This document shows, one piece after another, positions 1 to 10,274 of a stretch of 64,000 nt of DNA. Position numbers and translations under genes: made by a program. The first letter of the stretch is position 1. Each line of letters opens with the position of its first letter. Below the pieces are notes generated by a model. That model searched no databases, was not told where the DNA came from, and worked only from the letters and a program-made list of their open reading frames with translations. The stretch lies in contig JAOWCC010000577.1 in the NCBI GenBank assembly GCA_030867875.1, forward strand, positions 1,938,660-2,002,659, read 5' to 3'. The stretch comes from Actinernus sp. WN-2022. Its lineage: Eukaryota; Cnidaria; Anthozoa; Actiniaria; Actinernidae.

Positions 1-480
1 TCACTCTTCTGCTATTAATTTCAGCTGAGAAATTATGTAATTTCTGACGCTTGAGTGACGAAGGAACGAATTAATCAGAAATTGTTATTATGATGGCACG
101 ATAGAGAGGCTGGGTTATCCTCTTGGGATACAGTCTAGCCTGCTTGCAGGCTCTGGTTAATTTGGGGTTCCTGTGGTGGGAGAGAGGAGGGGGAAGGAGG
201 ATATCTCCTTCCCCCTCCTCTCCCCACCACAGAAACCCCAAATCAACCAGACCCTGCAAGAAGACAGGGAAATATTGATCATTCTACTTGCAGTTAGTCT
301 TCAAGCCCGGTCGCGTTAAAATTTTGTGATTTGTTCCAAATATTTATGTACTTTTTACTTTTCGTTTCGATTTGATATATCGTTTTAAGGACTGTTTACC
401 TCGTCCCCGGAGGTCTGTGCCACTGCATTAGTCGGGGAATAGGTTTCCACATATTTTTTGGCCACATCTAAAGAGTGGCT
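1..480 (+). repeat. 3' flank of a segmental duplication unit (third copy of the 51/61 kb unit)
   Basis: The stretch resembles 62571-62870, which lies downstream of the second copy of the secreted coiled-coil gene. Shared landmarks in order are GTGACGAAGGAACGAAT, a TGATTCATTCTAC-like block, TCGTCCCCGGAGGT, GCATTAGTCGGGGAAT and AAAGAGTG followed by TTTAGTGGTTT. The first copy's flank aligns as far as about 54340, where a MITE begins. No exon is visible here. I infer that another copy of the gene lies just before the window. A foldback element at about 133-265 interrupts this copy. Confidence 0.6.
133..265. mobile_element. foldback (palindromic) element
   Basis: The two arms are near-perfect inverted repeats meeting at the GATATC near 199-204. 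They run through GGTTAATTTGGGGTT and GTGGTGGGAGAGAGGAGGGG on the left and their reverse complement on the right. The homologous flank at 62.6 kb lacks this block, so it reads as an insertion. No coding potential is visible beyond a shadow reading frame. Confidence 0.6.
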
Positions 481-1122
481 TTTTAGTGGTTTTTCGTATC
501 TGGCATGGCACAGTTTGAGTTAGAATATGCTGTATCATATTGTACCACACATAGACATCAGTCAGGATCCCAGCATATATTATTCAGCAGTACAACTGAC
601 TGACACAACCCTAAATAAACTATTTCTATATACGAATGTCTCTTGGTAGTGTAGTCAGAATTTAGAATATTCAAGCAATTTTCTTCATTGGCAAGACTTT
701 GACTTCAGAACTAGTTCGAGCAAGTTGATATGTTATTGTCTTGTACTCGACACCGCAGATCGGTTCAAATAACCGTAAATTGAAATACTTTGTTTCGTTG
801 TGCTATGTGATTTGTTCTCATTGTCTAAGTGGTTACAGTAGTCGTACTGTAAGCCACATAATATATATCTTATTCAACTCGTTTGCAGTCGATTCTTACT
901 GTCTACAATACTTTCTTGAATAGCTGATCATGAAACACTTTTATTTGAGATAGTTCTCATTCCTCTAATATTTTAGGCAAATTTTAGATTTTAATTTAAC
1001 AACTGCTCAATGCAATGATTTAATAGCAGCTTTTCATCACACTTTTAGTTGTAATATGCTTACCTTTTAACAAGTCGATAACGAGTCGGCATGAGTCGGT
1101 AACCAGTCGGGTTTCCTAACAG
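481..1122. other. intergenic or intronic stretch without a recognised feature
   Basis: AT-rich DNA with no convincing exon. Its 3' end is taken as the intron before the protease exon. A short degenerate ACGAGTCGG/ATGAGTCGG/ACCAGTCGG repeat lies at 1081-1110, just before the acceptor. Confidence 0.5.
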
Positions 1123-1324
1123 GTTGGGGTATGGTACATTATCCAGACGAGTCGGGTATCGTTCTCCAGCAAGGTCGCATGGCGGTGGTTTCCAGTACCG
1201 TGTGTCAGTCACGAGTGGCTCCGAATACTTCTATCATCACAACGGGCATGATATGCGCCGGTGATGCAGGCAAAACCAAGACCAGCGCCTGCTTTGGTGA
1301 CAGCGGTGGGCCATTTGTCTGCAG
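1123..1324 (+). CDS. chymotrypsin-like serine protease, penultimate exon (S195 exon)
   Basis: This exon encodes the end of an S1-family (trypsin fold) protease domain, from a TGWG-type strand to the catalytic serine motif GDSGGP followed by FVC. The acceptor is TTTCCTAACAG before 1123 and the donor is AG|GTAAGT at 1325. The exon starts in phase 1 (the first codon completes a Gly) and ends in phase 2. In chymotrypsin numbering the residue six before S195 (189) is Ser, which points to chymotrypsin- or elastase-like rather than trypsin-like specificity. The cysteines in MICAG and ACFGDSG are the conserved family cysteines. The exons with the catalytic His and Asp and the activation site are not in the window, so the gene is partial at its 5' end. 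Confidence 0.85.
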
Positions 1325-1446
1325 GTAAGTATGTCGACTAAGATTTAGATGAAGAACGTGCGTGTTTTACTTCATAATAGACCAGGCGTTTTCAAGATCA
1401 ACATTAAAGGGGCACTGTCAACTCCAAAATGATAAACTTTCTCATG

Positions 1447-1830
1447 ACAACAATAACTACTCACATCAGCAGAGCATGTTATTATGCTTTCCAGGTACAA
1501 ATAACTACTCACATTAGCAGAGCATGTTATTATGCTTTCCAGGTACAAATAACTACTCACATCAGCAGAGCATGTTATGATGCTTTCCAGGAACAAATAA
1601 CTACTCACATTAGCAGAGCATGTTATGATGCTTTCCAGGTACAAATAACTACTCACATTAGCAGAGCATGTTATTATGCTTTCCAGGTACAAATAACTAC
1701 TCACATCAGCAGAGCATGTTATTATGCTTTCCAGGTACAAATAACTACTCACATTAGCAGAGCATGTTATTATATTATACTTTCCAGGTAAACGAAAAAC
1801 AACAATAACTACTCACATTAGCAGAGCATC
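1447..1830. repeat. 48-bp minisatellite, about 7-8 copies
   Basis: The unit runs AATAACTACTCACATTAGCA then GAGCATGTTATTATGCTTTCCAGGTACA. It is divisible by three, so open frames run through it on both strands; these are artefacts. A T/C alternation (CATTAGC versus CATCAGC) and TTAT/TGAT variants distinguish units. The last unit is disturbed by a TATATTATACT insertion near 1770. Confidence 0.9.
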
Positions 1831-1841
1831 CCAGGTTGAGA

Positions 1842-2460
1842 ATCTTTCCAAGATCTTGGGAAGATCTTTCAAGGATCTTCCCAAGATCTTGTCAAGATCT
1901 TACTTATTTCTTGCAAGATCTTGTGCAAAGACCCTGCAGGATCCTGTAGGATCTTACAAGATCTTTGCAAAGATCTTAGCAAGATCTTACAGAATCTTTA
2001 TAAATATTGCCAAGATCCTGCAAGATCTTAAGAAAAAAGTGCCTAGATCCTGCAAGATCTTACAGGATCTTTATAAACATTGCCTGATCCTGCAAGATCT
2101 TACAGGATCTTTATAAAAAAATGCCAAGATCCTGCAAGATCTTACAGAATCTTTATAAATATTGCCAAGATCCTACAAGATCTTACAAGATCTTACGAGA
2201 TCTTACATGATCTTAAGAAAAAAATGCCTAGATCCTGCAAGATCTTTATAAACATTGCCTGATCCTGCAAGATCTTACAGGATCTTTATTTAAAAAATCC
2301 TAGATCCTGCAAGATCTTACAGGATCTTTATGAAAGTTGCCCAGATCCTGCAAGATCTTACAAGATCTTAAGAAAGAAATTACCAGATCCTGCAAGATCT
2401 TTATAAAAATTGCCTAGATCCTGCAAGATCTTACAGGATCTAAAGAAAGAAATTACCAGT
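1842..2460. repeat. GATC-rich degenerate satellite, left block
   Basis: Repeats of the type GATCCTGCAAGATCTTACAG alternate with GATCTTTATAAAAATTGCC or GATCTTAAGAAAGAAATTACC. Short GATCTT/GATCCT sub-repeats make it rich in GATC and AGATCT. It breaks cleanly at 2460 and resumes at 6647, so the two blocks were one array before the intervening DNA inserted. Confidence 0.85.
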
Positions 2461-5400
2461 TCATTCCTATACTACGCAACACGTCCAACGCGTACAAAAT
2501 CATAATAACACTACAACTAGTGGAGTGTGACAGTGCCGGATGCCTGGTGGACAGCAGCAAACGGCAAACGAGAAAACTACAAAGACGAGAACCGTAACGG
2601 AAGCAAGCATAGAAAGAGACAAGTAAATAAATAATCGATCGATCGAAAGATCTAGATACCATTAGCTTATCATCTTGTAATCTAATGGCAACAGCATAAA
2701 ATGTTTTAACTGGCTTCCCGTCTCTGGAAAAGGAATTGGAAACCGCATGAAGTTGGAATACACCACCAGAAGTACTGAAATAATACTGAAGTAACACAGA
2801 GCATAAAAGGAATACTGACCGCTTAGAGCAAAAATAATCATGTGCTCAGGTAAATATGAGCCACATGCTTCCTAACGATTTGAATTCATTACCATCTTAT
2901 AAAGGGTACAAACAAAACAAGATGAAACATTGCCCTTAAATGAAAAAAGAGAACTGATGAGATTACAATTCTATTCACGGAGTTTCTTTCAGTGTACTAG
3001 TTTTCCTAGCAATTTCATGGATGCCTCAGTTTGTTTTACCGAAACGTAACGAAATATCAGTTGAAAATAGACATGCAACTTTATGGCTCGTCAACATCAT
3101 ACACCGTACAAGGCTTCCTTAACTAGGCATGTGCAGGTGACTTGCAATGAAGCTTCAAAAAGACAAAATTAATCTCTAAAATACGAGAAGACAACAGCAA
3201 TGAACATGGGTAAAACAATTAGAACTTCGCGATCTATTCTCTTTTCCCCAATGAATCCATGCATTCTTGTATTCCTACAATCGTGAACGATGCCTTGAAA
3301 CACATCTGATAAGGAGGAAGTGAACTGCTAGCCTCAGCGTTTGAGGAGAAGAACGATGCCTTGAAACACATCTGATAAGGAGGAAGTGATCTGCTAGCAT
3401 CGGCACTTGAGGAGATGTTCAACCAGTCATGCTCGGCTCAAGACTCCGACCTGTGGGAAGACCGTTGACAACAAAACAAAAAGAGTAACATGAGAAAAAC
3501 ATGCATCATACCGCTATCTTACACGTGTGCAGTTCCCTCTTCAATAATTTTTACACTAAATTTAGGACATGCAGAAAACACTGACTTAATTTCTACTCGA
3601 TAAACAGAGCACGATCGACAACAAAGGGTACAGGTATTCCTAATTAAATATGTATATCAATACTTCTTTGCAGAATCAGAAAATACTGATCCACTTGTTT
3701 GATAAAAATGTGGTGAAATTCGACCTTAAATGCGATCGATACAGTGTAAAAGAGACGATACTGAAACCACACTACACTAGTAATACATCCCTTATCTAAG
3801 GTCTGGGAAATCTGTTTAAAAAAGATCAATTATATTTCAGAATCTTAAATAACATTCTAATATATGGTATACCTAAGAGCATTCGCCCGCTAAGAGGCTC
3901 ACAGTTAAACTTTTATCATCACACTTCCAGCCCAATTGTTACAAATCACTCCAACATTTGTGTTGAAAAAACAACAGATTCAAGATCGGAATAGTTAACC
4001 GTGGCAAGTAAGAATTGAATGTCAGTACATCATGTCTATATCAAAACGGACTAAGACTGACTGAAAATCATTTTGAACAGCTTAGGGTTAACAACCCATT
4101 ATTGATATCTATATCCAACAAATGAAATCTGGTCTCGAGGAATCCAACGAGTCTGAAAACAAAAGGTTAATAAAATAAATCATGAAAATGACAATAGGAC
4201 TATAATACATGAATAACGTAAATTAACAACAGTCCAACTCTCAACAGTAATCTCTCTACACTAACATCTTCATTTCATATACAGTACAGAATTTTGCGAT
4301 CAACAAAAAATAAATGCACCATAACCTGTCAAACTTGCATCACAGATCAAAGCTGCTATACAAGACAAAACTGTCAATATGAAATTAAAATCCTTAAAAA
4401 TGTATTCATTTAATACACCATCAAACGCTTTCATTATATACATATTTTAATACTCTTTTGCAAAATCAGAAAATACTGATCCATTATTTGTCTGATAAAT
4501 AATCTGGTCCAATTGGACCTAATGCAATCCATGCAGTAATGCCAAAAAGACAACGGCACTGAAATCGTGCTACACTATATCACATCCCTTACTCTAAGGT
4601 CAGGGAAATCTGCTTCAAACAGATCAATTTCACAATCTTAAACAACGTACAAACATGGTATACTTAATAATACCAAATCATTCGCCCGTCTAAGAGGCTC
4701 ACAATAATACTAATACTAATAACAACAACTGCTATGTTTAGCCAGGGTGCACATATCTTCGAGGAGTTTACAATGGGGTCCTGCGTAACAAAACTAATAA
4801 AGTAAAATAATGCTTCGATAGGATAGTTACAACTAATTAAACTTTTATCATTACACTTCCAGCCCGATTTTAAATCAGACTTTACAAACGAATTTCAGTA
4901 AGCAGACTTAGCTATATATATATATATATGTAAAGACAAATTTTACAAGCAAAATTACTATCATCCATTAATGTACATAATACCGTGGAAATGCAAAGAT
5001 CTACAACTAGTAATAATAAAATCTGAATGATATATTTAAACACGATATATTAATATATCGCAATATATCCCAGAAAATCCTTGATTTTTTGAGACAGACA
5101 TTTTCAACGATTTGGATTAATACCCGAGCAATGGTACGTAATAATAAATTTCAACTAATCTAAATTACTAGTAAGAGAAAAACAATCCTTCTCTTAGCAT
5201 TTCGTTAAAGAATCGATAAAGTAGCCAAAATGAACCACTTCATATACTTGAACTTGAATGACATAATACGGGGTAACTGAATGACTAAGAGTAGTAATAA
5301 TTTACGGCCTTCTGTCAGCTACAAAAAACATATTACAAAGAGTTAGCTGAAAATTCACTCTAAATCTGTTACGTAATAATTCATGAATTGCATTCCCAGT

Positions 5401-5702
5401 GAAATCTGGATGAATCAATAACACCTAATTACTGTAGTTAAAAAATAACTGAATAAGAGCGAGCTCTATACTTAAGCTATATAAAAGCAACTGATATCCG
5501 CAAACCTCAAACTATCAATGTTTATAACTACAGAAATAAATCCTTCACATTAAACACTTATAGATCATTAACTCTCAAGCAACTTCGCCTGTAGTTTATA
5601 TAAAACAGCAGGCAATAATTCAAAATCAATGTCACCTAAACAAAAATTGAAGAATCTTAAAAATAATGAAAGTCTGATCGTAAAACAACTGAACTCATTA
5701 AG
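2461..5702. other. interior of the 4.2 kb insertion, no recognised gene, with internal duplications
   Basis: AT-rich DNA. A tandem duplication of about 66 bp lies at 3286-3415 (each copy has ACGATGCCTTGAAACACATC and AGGAGGAAGTGA). A diverged duplication of roughly 260 bp relates 3650-3935 to 4440-4870, sharing CAGAAAATACTGATCCA, CATCCCTTA and CTAAGAGGCTCACA. These could be untranslated parts of a minus-strand transcript, but no frame is maintained. Confidence 0.5.
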
Positions 5703-6085
5703 CTAAAGGTTTCTCTTGGTATAACAATCTGGATGGCGTTTGTATAGGGACTCACGACCCTTTGGTGTTGAGATGTTCGATCTGCACGTGCACGTGTGAC
5801 TGGGCGGCTGACCATGGCCGGCAAGGATCCCGAGATAACAGTTCCTCCAAAAATATCCGGTTCTCCCGCGGAGGAGACGAGAATTCATAGGAGAAAAGAT
5901 AGACAAAGAAAAATCATGTCAGAAGGCTTGTAAAACACATAAGGAGCACTAAATGTTATGTACTACGTTGTAAGACGGAATTTTGAAATTCTCAAACTTT
6001 TTGTACTGCCTCGTTGACTCAAATCTTTTACGACTATGCAACAGTACGAATACATACCTTAACGTAGAGTTTCAAAGGTATCCTC
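5703..6085 (-). pseudogene. decayed tandem copy of the secreted-peptide gene
   Basis: It has the same two-exon layout as the copy at 6097-6416. The exon-1 equivalent is 6058-6075 with donor AAG|GTATG, and the exon-2 equivalent starts at 5926 after TTTTACAAG. The initiator ATG is replaced by TTG, and a net four-base length difference early in exon 2 shifts the signal-peptide frame into a stop. Downstream, a frame with SPMNSRL, RG and FWRN remains alignable to the intact copy, then diverges, with several cysteines near its end. I read it as a pseudogene, although a different start or exon choice cannot be excluded. Confidence 0.5.
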
Positions 6086-6096
6086 TAATTTACCTC

Positions 6097-6416
6097 TTAA
6101 CAGAATAGAGTACGCCACCTTCCAAGGAGACGTGAAAGAATCTTTAGCTCAAACTCAGTGCTCTTCCATTGTGTTTCAACGCTGAAGGTTCTTGGATAAT
6201 AGTTCCTCCAAAATTGTCCGATTTTCCCGCGGTGGAGACGAGAATTCATAGGAGAAAAAATAGACAGAAGAATCATTAATGTCACAAATGCCTTGTAAAG
6301 CAAAAAACAAGCCCTAACAAATTATGTCTACTGCATCGTTGACTCAAACATTTCGTGAATATACGACATGTTCAAAAACATTACGAATATATACGTACCT
6401 TCGCGTAGAGTTGCAT
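6097..6416 (-). CDS. two-exon gene for a small secreted peptide (70 aa), unrecognised family
   Basis: Exon 1 coding is 6399-6416 (six codons, MQLYAK) with donor AAG|GTACGT. The intron is 6292-6398, with acceptor TTTGCTTTACAAG. Exon 2 is 6097-6291 and ends in TAA. The phase is 0, and the joined frame gives a hydrophobic signal peptide (FVTLMILLSIF) ending near SPMNS. A basic, aromatic mature part of about 47 residues follows, with GQFWRNYYPR near its start and LLGRWR near its end. It has one cysteine. A TATATAAA box lies 92 bp upstream of the ATG. The start is the only ATG in exon 1, and the ATGs in exon 2 would truncate the signal peptide. It may be a secreted peptide or neuropeptide-type precursor; no family is recognised. 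The gene sits antisense in an intron of the protease gene, inside a mobile insertion. Confidence 0.5.
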
Positions 6417-6507
6417 ACGTATCTTCCACTATAAAATCTCCGTCAGAAAGTTTGGCTGACTTGTGGCTGTCCAGCAAGCGAGAGAAAGAATTCTAAACTG
6501 ATTGGTC

Positions 6508-6515
6508 TTTATATA
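6508..6515 (-). promoter_or_regulatory. TATA box of the secreted-peptide gene
   Basis: On the minus strand the sequence reads TATATAAA and is followed at once by GACCAAT. The ATG lies 92 nt downstream, giving a predicted short 5' UTR of about 60 nt. The decayed copy has no clear TATA box because its exon 1 abuts the end of this gene's exon 2. Confidence 0.45.
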
Positions 6516-6646
6516 CCTCAAATATGAATATTAAACATATGTACAAGAAAAGAACTAATGAACTATCACTTAAGTGATAAACAAATAGCTACGTGCCGTA
6601 ATGAAAACGCTTTCCAACTCACTTTGTTACGTTGGAAAGCCTCTAA

Positions 6647-6838
6647 TCCTGCAAGATCTTACAGGATCTTTATAAAAATTGCCTAGATCCTGTAAGATCT
6701 TACAGGATCTTAAGAAAGAAATTACCAGATCCTGCAAGATCTTACAGGATCTTTATAAAAATTGCCTAGATCCTGCAAGATCTTACAGGATCTTAAGAAA
6801 GAAATTAACAGATCCTGCAATATCTTACAGGATTCCAT
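6647..6838. repeat. GATC-rich degenerate satellite, right block
   Basis: This continues the array of 1842-2460 with the same alternation of TTTATAAAAATTGCC and TTAAGAAAGAAATTACC spacers between GATC-rich cores. It ends at about 6838 with a decayed unit. Confidence 0.85.
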
Positions 6839-7896
6839 ACCAATGATACATATCTTGGTAAGATTGCATACTAAAAGGATCTTGCACTAAGGAAGCATGG
6901 CTTGTTCTCCATCCTCATAAATTTGGTAAATATGAACCTAAAACTTGCCTTGGTTACTAATTTTTGCTTGCTCTTTCATTTCTGGCATCCATATTGTTCT
7001 ATTTTGGCTCCCTTCACTATTTACACCCAAATTGTATACCATAGTTGTCATTAAACACAAAAAAATAACACTGACAGTAATTGTTTTAAAACTCTATGTG
7101 TAGTTTTAATTAATAGAAACATGCATACATGTAAGTGAGTTATCATTACAATCGCCAGACAGTGAAATGCTCCTATTTCTATAAATAAGTTAAAACTATT
7201 CAGACATTTACAAACTGCATGTACATGTAGTTTGAATTATATACAATACACATATGTAATCCATTTCAAAATTGTTGTATTCTACTAGTTTAAGAGTCTT
7301 GATGATTTTGATAAATAAACTAAATTAGTAAGACTATATAATTTACTAAATGACTGACAATATTATTAAAGTTAATGTCACCTAAATTAGAGGGTACGAC
7401 TGCAGCTCTAAAAACCTTGCATTTTATTGGACCCCCTTTGAGCCACGTACACTATAAAGAAAGTTATTGTTTAGCGAATTAAAATGACATAGTTGAGATG
7501 CAGTAGCAAAAACTGCATCTCATGGAAAATGTAGGAATTCCATCACTGTAACTGGACTTCAGTGACTTTTGAGATGAAATTTTTAGAGATTTGTTGCTAA
7601 GCGAATCATGTTATCATGCCATATATGTACAAGTATCTTAGACAGACACTAGAAAATATTCACAGTAAGAGAAACATGAAATATCTAGAACAGGGCTTTC
7701 AAAATCAGAGTAGATGGTCAACATACATGTACACGTAGAAAGGTTGGCTGCCATGTCAGTGCCAGGGTATTAATGTATAGATGATCAGTAGATTCAAAAT
7801 TCAAGTCTGGTAAAAAATAGCTGCTGATTTGCCACAAAGAAGCTGCCAGAGTCCCGATGGGAGTTAGGTTATTTTGAATGCCTTGCTAGGAATTTC
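6839..7896. other. intronic AT-rich stretch, nothing recognised
   Basis: Read in all frames, it shows no conserved motif, long exon or repeat, only AT-rich sequence between the two satellites. Confidence 0.5.
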
Positions 7897-9641
7897 AATG
7901 ATATAATTTCTCTTCTACCTCAGGGTGTTATTTGTGTAGTTAGCACTGATCAGGTTCTTCACATGATATAAATTCTCTTCTATCTCAGGGTGTTATTTGT
8001 GTAGTTAGCACTGATCAGGTTCTTCACATGATATAATTTATCTTCTACCTCAGGGTGTTATTTGTGTAGTTAGCATATCAGGTCCTTCACATGATATAAT
8101 TTCTCTTCTACCTCAGGGTGTTATTTGTGTAGTTAGCATATCAGGTCCTTCACATGATATAAATTCTCTTCTATCTCAGGGTGTTATTTGTGTAGTTAGC
8201 ATATCAGGTCCTTCACATGATATAATTTCTCTTCTACCTCAGGGTGTTATTTGTGTAGTTAGCATATCAGGTCCTTCACATGATATAATTTCTCTTCTAC
8301 CTCAGGGTGTTATTTGTGTAGTTAGCATATCAGGTCCTTCACATGATATAATTTCTCTTCTACCTCAGGGTGTTATTTGTGTAGTTAGCATATCAGGTCC
8401 TTCACATGATATAATTTCTCTTCTATCTCAGGGTGTTATTTGTGTAGTTAGCATATCAGGTCCTTCACATGATATAATTTCTCTTCTACCTCAGGGTGTT
8501 ATTTGTGTAGTTAGCATATCAGGTCCTTCACATGATATAAATTCTCTTCTATCTCAGGGTGTTATTTGTGTAGTTAGCATATCAGGTCCTTCACATGATA
8601 TAATTTCTCTTCTACCTCAGGGTGTTATTTGTGTAGTTAGCATATCAGGTCCTTCACATGATATAATTTCTCTTCTACCTCAGGGTGTTATTTGTGTAGT
8701 TAGCATATCAGGTCCTTCACATGATATAATTTCTCTTCTACCTCAGGGTGTTATTTGTGTAGTTATAAGCACTGTTCTTCACATGATATAATTTCTCTTC
8801 TACCTCAGGGTGTTATTTGTGTAGTTATAAGCACTGTTCTTCACATGATATAATTTCTCTTCTACCTCAGGGTGTTATTTGTGTAGTTATAAGCACTGTT
8901 CTTCACATGATATAATTTCTCTTCTACCTCAGGGTGTTATTTGTGTAGTTATAAGCACTGTTCTTCACATGATATAAATTCTCTTCTATCTCAGGGTGTT
9001 ATTTGTGTAGTTAGCATATCAGGTCCTTCACATGATATAATTTCTCTTCTACCTCAGGGTGTTATTTGTGTAGTTAGCATATCAGGTCCTTCACATGATA
9101 TAATTTCTCTTCTACCTCAGGGTGTTATTTGTGTAGTTAGCATATCAGGTCCTTCACATGATATAATTTCTCTTCTACCTCAGGGTGTTATTTGTGTAGT
9201 TAGCATATCAGGTCCTTCACATGATATAATTTCTCTTCTACCTCAGGGTGTTATTTGTGTAGTTAGCATATCAGGTCCTTCACATGATATAATTTCTCTT
9301 CTACCTCAGGGTGTTATTTGTGTAGTTAGCACTGTTCTTCACATGATATAATTTCTCTTCTACCTCAGGGTGTTATTTGTGTAGTTATAAGCACTGTTCT
9401 TCACATGATATAAATTCTCTTCTATCTCAGGGTGTTATTTGTGTAGTTAGCACTGATCAGGTTCTTCACATGATATAAATTATCTTCTATCTCAGGGTGT
9501 TATTTGTGTAGTTAGCACTGATCAGGTTCTTCACATGATATAAATTCTCTTCTATCTCAGGGTGTTATTTGTGTAGTTAGCACTGATCAGGTTCTTCACA
9601 TGATATAAATGCTCTTCTATCTCAGGGTGTTATTTGTTTTA
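7897..9641. repeat. 63-bp satellite, about 28 copies
   Basis: The main unit is ATGATATAATTTCTCTTCTA then CCTCAGGGTGTTATTTGTGT and AGTTAGCATATCAGGTCCTTCAC. Variants have TAGCACTGATCAGGTTC (at both edges) or TTATAAGCACTGTTC (a block at 8760-8970). Counting GGGTGTTATTTG cores gives 28. Unit variants are clustered, as expected from local unequal exchange. The open frame at 8941-9351 is a consequence of 63 being divisible by three. Confidence 0.92.
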
Positions 9642-9673
9642 AAGGATCAGTTACATTGACAGTGCTCTTTTAA

Positions 9674-10111
9674 TGCGGCAAGTGTAAATTTATAACACGA
9701 ACGATCGTTAAAGAAAATAAACTGATTCATTATTAAATCGAATCGATATAAAAATCTGTACGATAGTAAAACTATTGATATGAGAAATACAAAAAAAAGG
9801 AGAAACACCGCCATGACCAAATTTAGCTAAGAGCTGACTGTGATAGTTATGTTATTACAGTACGACCAACAAAACATCCAAGCAAATTGAAATACAAATT
9901 ATCACCTCCAAATATTCTAACAATGAAATTATCACAAAATTTAACATTTCATGGAGGGTTGTTGGAAATGATATATATTCTATTGTTCAAATACTTGTGC
10001 GTGATTGGCCAATTTGTTTGGCAGCTTGCTTGGAAGTTTATCGAAATCGAAATGCAGCATCTTAAATTTATAGACTGTGTCACGACTATGGCTGAGATTC
10101 TCTGAATTTCT
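9674..10111. other. intronic stretch, nothing recognised
   Basis: AT-rich DNA. A 72-codon frame at 9887-10105 has no family resemblance and runs into SINE sequence, so it is left out. Confidence 0.5.
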
Positions 10112-10197
10112 AGCGAGACCTGAAACAACCATGGGGGCTGATCAAAGCCAGGTCGCGGCTAATCCACAGATCGAATTGGAATTTAGCGTGTTGGTAT
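10112..10197 (-). mobile_element. SINE 3'-end fragment
   Basis: It reads AGACCTGAAACAACCATGGG, then GGCTGATCAAAGCCAGGTC and AATTGGAATTTAGCG. This is the body and tail of the tRNA-derived SINE complete at 52948-53193. The tRNA-like head is missing. Confidence 0.8.
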
Positions 10198-10274
10198 ACA
10201 TATTTAACTGTATAGCTTAATTTATGAGGAGAAAAAGTTTAAGTTTTCATTTGAAATATACACCTGTTATTAAC

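Larger units (their letters stand above)
2461..6646 (-). mobile_element. 4.19 kb insertion with Helitron-like ends
   Basis: The satellite is broken after ATTACCAG(T) and resumes with TCCTGCAAG, giving two exact junctions. The insert begins TCATTCC and ends CTAA. Just before that end is a hairpin: CTTTCCAAC at 6610-6618, a 12-nt loop, then GTTGGAAAG at 6631-6639. A 5' TC, a 3' hairpin followed by CTRR, and no target duplication are the recognised Helitron signature. The flanking bases are T and T rather than the canonical A and T, which is nearer to Helentrons. No Rep/helicase is visible, so it would be non-autonomous. It holds the small secreted-peptide gene described separately. Confidence 0.5.
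1408..9669. mobile_element. TTAA-flanked inverted-repeat DNA element, satellite-expanded, inside the protease intron
   Basis: TTAA at 1404-1407 is followed by AGGGGCACTGTCAA. At the other end TTGACAGTGCTCTT is followed by TTAA at 9670-9673. The two ends are inverted repeats matching at 12 of 14 positions, and TTAA duplications are typical of Kolobok or piggyBac-type transposition. No transposase is visible. The inside is a 48-bp minisatellite, a GATC-rich satellite split by a 4.2 kb insertion, unique AT-rich DNA and a 63-bp satellite. A short relative at 37500-37815 carries single or few copies of both the 48-bp and 63-bp seeds, which supports the view that these belong to one element family. 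The full extent as a single element is inferred. Confidence 0.55.

Noticed and set aside
7897..9641. CRISPR-like regular array
   Set aside because: The whole unit repeats with no unique spacers, and the genome is eukaryotic; it is a satellite.
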